36,044 nt of DNA from Saprospiraceae bacterium (GTDB lineage: Bacteria > Bacteroidota > Bacteroidia > Chitinophagales > Saprospiraceae): positions 1 to 36,044 of the forward strand of contig JANQLV010000073.1 of the NCBI GenBank assembly GCA_028280415.1, given 5' to 3'. The translations under genes were made by a program, and so were the position numbers. Below are positions 25,461 through 32,434 of the stretch, in pieces. The notes under the pieces were generated by a model, which worked only from the letters and a program-made list of their open reading frames with translations, searched no databases and was not told where the DNA came from. Position 1 is the first letter of the stretch. Every line of letters begins with the position of its first letter.

Positions 25461-27041
25461 ATGAAAATATTTAATAAAATTTCTTTTTTGCTATTCGGGG
25501 TATTACTGGCTTTCCCGGCTTGTTTTAATGATCTGGATACGACTCCGACTGATCCGGATGAATTGACTTCTGAGGTGGTTTTTAGAAATGCGGAAGCTTA
25601 TCGCCAGTTTATTGCAAAAATTTATGCCGGGCTAGCGCTTAGCGGTCAGCAAGGCCCTGCCGGTCAACCGGATATAGATGGTATTGACGAAGGTTTTTCA
25701 ACATACCTTAGACAATACTGGAAAGCTCAGGAATTATCAACTGACGAAGCTGTAATTGCCTGGAATGATGGAAATATCCACGATTACGAGCAACAGGATT
25801 GGACCTCTGCCAATGAATTCGTAACTGCTATGTACAACCGCATCATGCTACAGGTAGTGTATTGTAACGAGTTTATCAGAGAGAGTGAAAATGACAAATT
25901 GGATGATAGAGGAATTTCCGGTACTATCCGTGAAGAAATGCCTTTCTATCGGGCAGAAGCCAGATTTTTACGTGCTTTGAGTTACTGGCACGGTTTGGAT
26001 ATGTTTCGTAATGTTCCTTTTGTAACCGAAGAGGATAAAATTGGTGCTTTTTTTCCGGAGCAAACCAATGCAGTTGATTTATTCAATTACATAGAGTCTG
26101 AATTATTGGCCATTGAATCTGAATTAGCTGCTCCCGGAGCGAATGAATACGGAAGAGCAGATCAGGCCGCTGCCTGGATGTTGTTGGCAAAACTTTACCT
26201 CAATGGAGAAGTATACAAGGGGCAGTCTTATTATGATCAATGTATAACTTACTGCAATAAAATAACCGGAGCCGGTTATAGTATCGATCCGGAATATCAG
26301 GGAGTTTTCCGTGCGGATAATAATGAATCCCCTGAAATGATTTTCCCGGTAGTTTTTGATGGAGAATTTTCCAGAACCTGGGGTGGAATGACTTTCGTTA
26401 TCCATGCTGCTATTGGAGGCTCTATGGTTCCTGCTGATTTTGGTATAGATAATGGTTGGGGTGGGACTCGTACAACCAGTGCTTTGGTTGCAAAATTTGA
26501 TACGCTCAACGATGGACGGGCCATGTTCCACACCGATGGGCAAACGCTCGAAATCGAAAATGTAGCCAATTTTACCGAAGGCTATGCAATTACTAAATTT
26601 ACAAACTTGGATCGCAACGGAAATATCGGTTCGGATGCTACTTTCCCGGATACGGATTATCCGATGTTCCGCCTGGCTGATGCTTACTTAATGTATGCCG
26701 AATCTGTTGTACGTGGCGGTGCAGGAGGCGACCGGGCAACAGCTCTGGGATATATCAATGAATTGAGAGAAAGAGCTTATGGTGATGATAGTGGAAACAT
26801 TACGGATGGAGAGATGGACCTGCAATTTATTATTGATGAGAGAGCCAGAGAATTATACTGGGAAGGCCATCGGAGAACGGATTTGATTCGCTTCGGTCAA
26901 TTTAGCGATACCGATTATTTATGGCCCTGGAAAGGAAATGTAGCAGGGGGAGAATCCCGGCCCGCTTTCTATGACGTTTTCCCGATACCTAACGCGGATA
27001 TAACGGCTAATCCTAATCTTAAGCAAAACGATGGTTATTAA
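25461..27041 (+). CDS. SusD/RagB family nutrient-binding outer membrane lipoprotein
   Basis: The 526-residue protein has a lipoprotein signal with the lipobox FPAC and lipidated Cys21. The following acidic stretch (DLDTTPTDPDE) suits a surface-exposed lipoprotein. SusD-like TPR helices include FYRAEARFLRALSYWHGLDMFRNVP, and the C-terminal RagB/SusD region has DERARELYWEGHRRTDLIRFGQF. It caps the SusC barrel and binds the substrate. No susE/F-like or CAZyme gene follows before the next, convergent gene, so the ligand could be a glycan or a peptide. Confidence 0.94.
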   Translation: MKIFNKISFLLFGVLLAFPACFNDLDTTPTDPDELTSEVVFRNAEAYRQFIAKIYAGLALSGQQGPAGQPDIDGIDEGFSTYLRQYWKAQELSTDEAVIAWNDGNIHDYEQQDWTSANEFVTAMYNRIMLQVVYCNEFIRESENDKLDDRGISGTIREEMPFYRAEARFLRALSYWHGLDMFRNVPFVTEEDKIGAFFPEQTNAVDLFNYIESELLAIESELAAPGANEYGRADQAAAWMLLAKLYLNGEVYKGQSYYDQCITYCNKITGAGYSIDPEYQGVFRADNNESPEMIFPVVFDGEFSRTWGGMTFVIHAAIGGSMVPADFGIDNGWGGTRTTSALVAKFDTLNDGRAMFHTDGQTLEIENVANFTEGYAITKFTNLDRNGNIGSDATFPDTDYPMFRLADAYLMYAESVVRGGAGGDRATALGYINELRERAYGDDSGNITDGEMDLQFIIDERARELYWEGHRRTDLIRFGQFSDTDYLWPWKGNVAGGESRPAFYDVFPIPNADITANPNLKQNDGY

Positions 27042-27141
27042 AAATTATAATAAATAAAACTCAATATGAATCATCCCGGATTTTGGTTTATATCCCCCGC
27101 GAAAATGAATGTTGCATAACCATTTATTGCTTCGTAAAACG

Positions 27142-27192
27142 GGTATGAGGTTTTAGGTATTTGGTGACCCGGAATACCTAAAACCCAATACC
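27142..27192. repeat. Long imperfect inverted repeat downstream of susD
   Basis: GGTTTTAGGTATT (27149-27161) pairs perfectly with AATACCTAAAACC (27173-27185) over an 11-base loop. Flanking GGTAT and ATACC extend it to about 20 bp with one bulge. There is no T-tract. It may act as a terminator for susCD or be a mobile-repeat remnant. Confidence 0.6.
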
Positions 27193-27198
27193 AAAAGC

Positions 27199-27327
27199 CT
27201 AAACCAATTTCGTGGAGCTTAAAAACTTTTGGTATTCTATAATTCTCTTTAATGGCACTAAAATTCGAGATGACTCATGTTTGTTAAAGGCATCCAGGAG
27301 TATGGTCTTACCTACTCCTGAATATCC
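27199..27327 (-). pseudogene. Remnant of a P-loop ATPase (Walker A fragment)
   Basis: Immediately after, and in frame with, the stop codon of the YrdC-CitE-MaoC fusion gene, the minus strand encodes 42 codons starting GYSGVGKTILLDAF, a perfect Walker A P-loop (GxxGxGK[ST]) followed by a plausible helix, then RILVPLKRIIEYQKF and a stop at 27199. It has no start codon and no Walker B. I interpret it as a decayed piece of an AAA or similar ATPase left by a rearrangement. A chance eight-residue match is possible but unlikely. Confidence 0.4.
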
Positions 27328-29991
27328 CTAAACTTTTCTCCACATACGCCAGGTCATTCGCGCACAGATTCTGTGGTGCAGTTTTGGACAATAAGTCTTG
27401 CAAATTAGCTCTATCTCACTGGGCTTGATAGACGGACTTTGTAATAAATCATTCGGAATCTCAACATTGATTAAATCTTTTTCTGCATCCAGATTTTTCA
27501 GACCAAAAGTTCTGATCGTGAGACACTCTATATCCTTATTGATCTTTTCAACATCAATAATATAAGACATCGCACCAATGGCATCCTCGTGGTGAATTTT
27601 ATTAATATGCATCGTATCGAGGATTTCATGATCGATAGCAAAACGCAGGTCTCGACTGGCTGATCCGTGGATCATAGGAATGATAAAACCACCACAGACC
27701 ACGAGGCCCTCCATCCCGTAACGCGCATTATTGATATGCAACGGGTGGGTGTTTTTATACAGTGTACTGTAGGCAAGACTATTACTTAAGCCCATTGGTC
27801 GGGTAATGCTGTGAAAGATTAATTCATCTTTTTCAAACTTTGCCTGGTTTTGCACTAAGGGAGAATTTATTTTCTTGACTTCCCGCAAGATTTTGTGCCG
27901 GAGATAGTGGTAAGGCTCTTCTTCAAAAAATGCATAATCCCTGTGATGCTTCTGTGGCTGTCCGGGGCGGATATTTATGGGATCGATAAAAGGGAAAAGC
28001 GAGTTCCGGTTCATGCTGACAACCCGTTGATTATGTTGATTAATCAAAAGCATCCGGGTTTTAAAAATCGTATACTTTTTATTCGAAGAAGTAACGATAT
28101 CATCCAGAATCATTACTGATCGCAAGGTGTCACCAGGATATGCCGGCCGCTCGTAGATTACATTGCTGATCCCCAGATGAAACAGGCTGGATTCTGAAAA
28201 ATTCTCAACGACCAGGCAGAGTCCCAGATTTACGAGATTTTGAAAAGGAATCAATCTGCCTTTTAAACCTAATCTTTTACAAAATTCTGCACTGGTTTCT
28301 AATGGATTCCCGGTCTGAACCATACTCTGCCAGGAAGTAATCCAGGATTCGTCGATGGTAACCTCATAAGGACTGTTGATGATCTGTCCCGGGAATGCTT
28401 CCTTATAATCTAAACCGTAACGAATAGCCCGGCCTTTTCTCGAAGATACTTTTGATCTCATTGGTTGATATATTCTTTTTTTAAGTTCCGTTTTTATCTT
28501 TTTTATGATAGGAGGTGCTACAAATTCATCGTCGATGATTTGACATCCTCCTTTATACTGATTTAAAATATGCTCGTATTTATTTTTTTTATCAGGGCTG
28601 AGCCCAAAAATAGAATTGATTTTTTCCTGTTGTTCAAAAGTCAGAGCTACTTTTCCATCCAGCCCCATTTTCATACTATCCAGCGCATCTTTTTCCAGAC
28701 CGGGAATATTCTTTACATCTTCAAAGGGCGTATCGAAAGCATATAATCCGGCTTCTTTTGCCGCACTTAAATAGAGCATGCGTACCGTATGAAGATTGAG
28801 CATATTTCTTTGTGCATGCAATGCTCCGAATAAATCTGCATGGCCCAAAAACATTGCAATATTCCGCGGAGATGCTTTGGCGATTTCATTAGCTTTATTC
28901 AATGCTTCCGGGGTTTCGATGATCGGGAAAAAACGAAAAGTCTGATCTGGTAAACCTAGCTTTTTTTCCATCTTGCTGATTTTGTGATCATAGGTTTTTA
29001 CATCATCCGGACTCCTTAGCATTGGTAAGGCAAAAGCATGAATTTTCTTTGTATAGCGGATGCCAAGATCTTTTTCCAGTTCTGCTGTTTTTTCCAGCTC
29101 ATTAAGTCGAACTACAATGAAATGATGATCCAGCGTATTCAGGTTCGCATGCTTTTCGATGAGCATTCTGGCCAGTGGTTTTTTATCGACCGGGCATCCA
29201 TCTTCCAGGTCCAGAGCCAGCCAGTCCATTTCCCGGATATACGGGATACGGGCGAAGGTACGTTCATTGAAGGTTTGCAAAAAAATACATGATCTAAAAC
29301 CTGGTTGGCGCGTATTGGTATGCTCCAAGGTGTCCAGATGATTTGTAATCATATAGCTTTCTATAGCCAGTGCTTTAATTCTGGCGGCATACACGCCTTC
29401 TCTGAAAAAGGACCTTTTTGTCAGATCAATAATGCTGGAGGTAATAGTGTCGATCCTGCCACGCTCTTCGACCAGACTCAGATCATCACTACCAATTAAT
29501 AAATCCGTTTTTTGAACGAAGTCCAAATGCAAGTCTTCGGTTTTGAAACAATTTCCAGTACCAGCTTTATTGGCGCTGGAAATAGTGACCAGAACTCCTT
29601 TTGTCCAGGCATACGCTGCCAATCTTGTCATAAAGGGATCTAAATTCATAAAAAAGGCAATAGTGCCATTAGATTTTGTGAGAAAAGGAAGTTTTTGAAC
29701 CGCTGGATGATCATGGTTTACATTTTCAATGAAACCAATTGGCGTGTGAAACTTGAAGACATCTTTTTTGAATTCTGAGGGCGTAAGTTGGTCGAAAATA
29801 TTCGGAGTTGCTAGTATTCCACTCGGCTTTGTATGGGGGCGCTGTTTTAATTTGTATAACTTATTTACACCTTTGGTTGTGATAGCTAAGATTCCATAAC
29901 CTAATTTTGAAGGAAGCACAATGACACCGTCTTTGATAAGTATGTCAAAAACTCCCTTCACTGTTTTGTGTACAGCAAGAGATTGTAACAT
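27328..29991 (-). CDS. Three-domain fusion: YrdC/Sua5-like, HpcH/CitE-like lyase, MaoC/mesaconyl-CoA hydratase-like
   Basis: The 887-residue cytoplasmic protein has three parts. Residues 8-210 match YrdC/Sua5/TsaC (VIVLPSKLGYGILA, LKQRPHTKP, TISSANKAG, TSSIIDLT, FFREGVY), a family that makes threonylcarbamoyl-AMP for tRNA t6A. Residues 228-505 match the HpcH/HpaI aldolase/citrate-lyase-beta family (LALDLEDG with Glu263, VVRLNE, FPIIETPEAL with Glu359, FLGHADLFGAL with Asp386), which cleaves or forms malyl-CoA-type compounds. Residues about 525-880 match a MaoC double hotdog like mesaconyl-CoA hydratase (ERPAYPGDTL, THPLHINNARYG). The last two suggest C4/C5 acyl-CoA chemistry. The role of the YrdC part is unclear. 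The gene starts at an ATG with a -7 box upstream. Confidence 0.8.
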   Translation of the reverse strand: MLQSLAVHKTVKGVFDILIKDGVIVLPSKLGYGILAITTKGVNKLYKLKQRPHTKPSGILATPNIFDQLTPSEFKKDVFKFHTPIGFIENVNHDHPAVQKLPFLTKSNGTIAFFMNLDPFMTRLAAYAWTKGVLVTISSANKAGTGNCFKTEDLHLDFVQKTDLLIGSDDLSLVEERGRIDTITSSIIDLTKRSFFREGVYAARIKALAIESYMITNHLDTLEHTNTRQPGFRSCIFLQTFNERTFARIPYIREMDWLALDLEDGCPVDKKPLARMLIEKHANLNTLDHHFIVVRLNELEKTAELEKDLGIRYTKKIHAFALPMLRSPDDVKTYDHKISKMEKKLGLPDQTFRFFPIIETPEALNKANEIAKASPRNIAMFLGHADLFGALHAQRNMLNLHTVRMLYLSAAKEAGLYAFDTPFEDVKNIPGLEKDALDSMKMGLDGKVALTFEQQEKINSIFGLSPDKKNKYEHILNQYKGGCQIIDDEFVAPPIIKKIKTELKKRIYQPMRSKVSSRKGRAIRYGLDYKEAFPGQIINSPYEVTIDESWITSWQSMVQTGNPLETSAEFCKRLGLKGRLIPFQNLVNLGLCLVVENFSESSLFHLGISNVIYERPAYPGDTLRSVMILDDIVTSSNKKYTIFKTRMLLINQHNQRVVSMNRNSLFPFIDPINIRPGQPQKHHRDYAFFEEEPYHYLRHKILREVKKINSPLVQNQAKFEKDELIFHSITRPMGLSNSLAYSTLYKNTHPLHINNARYGMEGLVVCGGFIIPMIHGSASRDLRFAIDHEILDTMHINKIHHEDAIGAMSYIIDVEKINKDIECLTIRTFGLKNLDAEKDLINVEIPNDLLQSPSIKPSEIELICKTYCPKLHHRICARMTWRMWRKV

Positions 29992-30570
29992 AATTGAAGC
30001 TTTGAGGATTATACAAAACCCCTTGATCTATAATCAAAGGTAATAAAAAATCATAATATGATCTCTGAATAAACTGTGCTTATTTTATATTGAATGGGAT
30101 ATGCATTATTGCCAGAGTAAAAGCAATATTTTTACAATTCTTCTATTTGAGAGCGGAAAGTAGAAGCAAGTTATTCGGTGTAAAAACGCCTAATTTTTCG
30201 GTACTGTTATAAATACAATAAAAAAACTTTTGGTAAGAGCGATATATGCTTGAAATAGAACTATAAGGTAATCAAAATTAATTCCATTTTCACCTTTTAG
30301 ACTACATTTTTGAATTTTCTTAACAGCCTGGAAGATGAATTCCGACTCTATTATTAAAATCCTGTATTCATTAGCATAAAATAGAGGGCCTAATCGTTCG
30401 GTTTTGACTTTTAGATGACGAAAATGTATTAATCGCAGAATTATTTCCTTTTCAAGACATAGAATATCTAAACATTTTAGAAAGCGGCTTGAAATACGCC
30501 TTTGCTTTCCCTGCAATGTTAGTAGAGAAAGATCGATTTTTATAAGAACCGATTTTTGGCCTTTAGAGAG
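29992..30570. other. Gene-poor spacer upstream of the fusion gene
   Basis: About 580 AT-rich bases. A minus-strand open frame (30190-30516, 108 codons) has no recognisable motif or promoter and an unusual composition, so I do not call it. A -7 box for the fusion gene lies at 30035-30042. A direct repeat of CGATTTTT lies near 30534-30558. Confidence 0.4.
30035..30042 (-). promoter_or_regulatory. -7 box of the fusion gene
   Basis: On the minus strand this reads TACCTTTG, an exact TAnnTTTG match, 43 bases before the ATG at 29991. No -33 box at the right spacing. Confidence 0.4.
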
Positions 30571-30741
30571 TTATTCTTTGGGAAGTTGATCAAGTTGTTT
30601 TAGAATTTCTTCTGCTTCTGCCCTTTTCAGGTCACTTGCTTTCCTATCCGTATGAGAAAGCTGATAGGATTCTTCCATCAATTTTTTGTACTGCTTGTTA
30701 AGCGTTTCTCGCTTCGACTTCTTTTTAAATAATCCAAACAT
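30571..30741 (-). CDS. Lacal_2735 family small protein
   Basis: A 56-residue ORF starts MFGLFKKKSKRETLNKQYKK and continues with LMEESYQLSHTDRKASD and AEAEEILKQLDQL. I recognise this as the Lacal_2735 family, small highly charged Bacteroidota proteins of unknown function. It is predicted to be one or two amphipathic helices with a short hydrophobic N-terminus and a Lys cluster, possibly membrane- or nucleic-acid-associated (inference). ATG start, TAA stop. It stands alone, divergent from the small membrane-protein gene at 30892. Confidence 0.8.
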   Translation of the reverse strand: MFGLFKKKSKRETLNKQYKKLMEESYQLSHTDRKASDLKRAEAEEILKQLDQLPKE

Positions 30742-30891
30742 GATATCTTTTTTTATTAAACCTGAAAAGACATAAATGGTTTAGACCATATTCTTAAAAA
30801 AGAAATTTGTTATCAGATAAATTTTGCATTTGGTCGAGCAAATATTATAAGCTGCCATTATTGGCCTTATCTTATAAAAAATGTAAATATT

Positions 30892-31158
30892 ATGGCCTTT
30901 TCAACACACAATATTGTATCGGTAAAAAATAACCAGGCACTTCGCAAGAAGATTAGCTATTTTAAGAATCAGAAAGCAACCATCAATCGAAGCCAGCGTA
31001 CAACTTCTGAGTTTAATACTTTTAATCCTGTGAAAGATGCCTATTCTCTGACCCAGGAACGTCGAAGGAAAATGTTCAGAAAGGGGATTTTACTTAGCCT
31101 GATCTTTCTTTTTAGCATTTTTGTTATTGCGCTCGGAGCGGTATGGTTGATGGCTTGA
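30892..31158 (+). CDS. Small single-pass membrane protein, unrecognised
   Basis: The 88-residue product has a basic, polar N-terminal ~60 residues (KKISYFKNQKATINRSQR, QERRRKMFRKG) and one strongly hydrophobic C-terminal helix (ILLSLIFLFSIFVIALGAVWLM), so it is likely tail-anchored with the basic region in the cytoplasm. No family is recognised. It lies 86 bases upstream of yebC on the same strand, but yebC has its own -7 box. Confidence 0.6.
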   Translation: MAFSTHNIVSVKNNQALRKKISYFKNQKATINRSQRTTSEFNTFNPVKDAYSLTQERRRKMFRKGILLSLIFLFSIFVIALGAVWLMA

Positions 31159-31201
31159 TTGAAAATTTTCAGAGAGAGCGGGATTTTTTTCAATGAAGCG
31201 G

Positions 31202-31209
31202 TATATTTG
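31202..31209 (+). promoter_or_regulatory. yebC -7 promoter box
   Basis: TATATTTG matches TAnnTTTG exactly, 35 bases before the yebC ATG. No clear -33 TTTG. Confidence 0.45.
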
Positions 31210-31244
31210 CAGAAAAATTTAGATAACGTTTAATACTTACAAAA

Positions 31245-31973
31245 ATGGGAAGAGCATTTGAAGCCAGAAAAGCGTCGAAGTTTGCGCGATGGAACAAAAT
31301 GGCCAAGGAGTTTACTAAAGCAGGTCGTCAAATCACTATAGCAGTAAAAGCTGGTGGTCCTGATCCGGAAAGTAATATCGCTCTTCGCCGGGCTATCCAG
31401 AATGCTAAATCCGTTCAGATGCCCAAAGATCGGATCAATGCCGCCATTAAAAAAGCTTCTGATAAAGATACCAGTAATTTTGATCAGGTAGTATACGAAG
31501 GAATGGCGCCTCATGGTGTAGCCGTTATTGTGGAAGCCGCTACGGATAATTCAGTTCGAACAGTGGCCAATGTTCGCTCTTATTTTAGGAAAAAAGACGG
31601 TTCACTCGGTACGCAGGGAATGCACGATTTCATTTTTGACCGCAAAGGTGTTTTTTATATCAAAAAAGAAGATTTTGGAGAACGGGATCTGGAAGAATTT
31701 GAACTGGACTTTATTGATTACGGGCTCGAAAAAATAGAAGAAGAAAAAATAGAAGATCAGCCTTTCATTCAGGTATACGTAGCCTTTGAGGATTTTGGGA
31801 AAATGCAGGAGGCCCTGGAGCAAAATGATATCAAAGTCGATAAATCAGAATTGGAACGCATTCCGAATCATACCAAAGCGCTAAACGATGAGCAGGTAGA
31901 TGATGTACTTGCTTTGATCGATCTGATGGAGCAGGATGATGATGTGACCAACGTTTTTCATAATCTTGCATAG
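31245..31973 (+). CDS. yebC: YebC/PmpR (TACO1) family protein
   Basis: The 242-residue protein has the family N-terminal pattern (MGRAFEARKASKFARWNKMAKEF in broken form, PESNIALRRAIQNAKSVQMPKDRI), the central VYEGMAPHGVAVIVEAATDN and the NVRSYFRKKDGSLG segment. Family members were described as transcriptional regulators and more recently as translation factors that relieve stalling at proline stretches. Length fits. It is followed 12 bases later by the NUDIX gene, probably in one transcript. Confidence 0.92.
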   Translation: MGRAFEARKASKFARWNKMAKEFTKAGRQITIAVKAGGPDPESNIALRRAIQNAKSVQMPKDRINAAIKKASDKDTSNFDQVVYEGMAPHGVAVIVEAATDNSVRTVANVRSYFRKKDGSLGTQGMHDFIFDRKGVFYIKKEDFGERDLEEFELDFIDYGLEKIEEEKIEDQPFIQVYVAFEDFGKMQEALEQNDIKVDKSELERIPNHTKALNDEQVDDVLALIDLMEQDDDVTNVFHNLA

Positions 31974-31985
31974 TCTGATCCTCCT

Positions 31986-32417
31986 TTGTCTTCACCTCAA
32001 TATCCTCGTGTTGGTATCGGTATAATTATCGAAAACGAAAAAAGTGAAATCCTGATAGGCAAGCGCAAAGGCAGCCATTCTCCATACTATTCCATACCCG
32101 GAGGTAGCCTTGAAATGGGAGAAACCTTTGAAATGGCCGCTATTCGGGAGGCTTTGGAAGAAACTGGTTTACATATTCTTGATCCAAAAGTCATTAATGT
32201 AAGTAATAATCTTCGAACCTTTAAAGAGTCTGGAGTCCATTTCATTTCGGTTAATCTTTACACCAACCGGTTTAGCGGTATTCCCAGGGTTATGGAACCC
32301 CTTAAATGTGAAATGTGGCAATGGGTCAGTCCGCAGAATTTACCCATGCCACATTTCGATGCCAGCGAATACGCTGTAGAATGTTATTTAAAAAAGGATT
32401 TTTATAGAAAACTCTAG
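31986..32417 (+). CDS. NUDIX hydrolase
   Basis: The 143-residue product has a complete Nudix box at residues 40-62 (G, five residues, E, seven residues, REALEETGL), giving the metal-binding helix. The leading GIGIIIENEKSEILIGKRKG fits MutT/NUDT-like nucleotide hydrolases. The substrate is a nucleoside diphosphate linked to another group; which one is unknown. No ATG is available before the conserved domain: the frame opens at the yebC stop, so the TTG at 31986 is the likely start, consistent with translational coupling. Its stop is 17 bases from that of the convergent sortilin-like gene. Confidence 0.85.
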   Translation: MSSPQYPRVGIGIIIENEKSEILIGKRKGSHSPYYSIPGGSLEMGETFEMAAIREALEETGLHILDPKVINVSNNLRTFKESGVHFISVNLYTNRFSGIPRVMEPLKCEMWQWVSPQNLPMPHFDASEYAVECYLKKDFYRKL

Positions 32418-32434
32418 ACAAGTTCTAATGGCTC

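Noticed and set aside
30190-30516. Minus-strand open frame of 108 codons
   Set aside because: No motif, no promoter box, no partner gene, and an amino-acid pattern unlike the neighbours; could be a decayed gene but not supportable.
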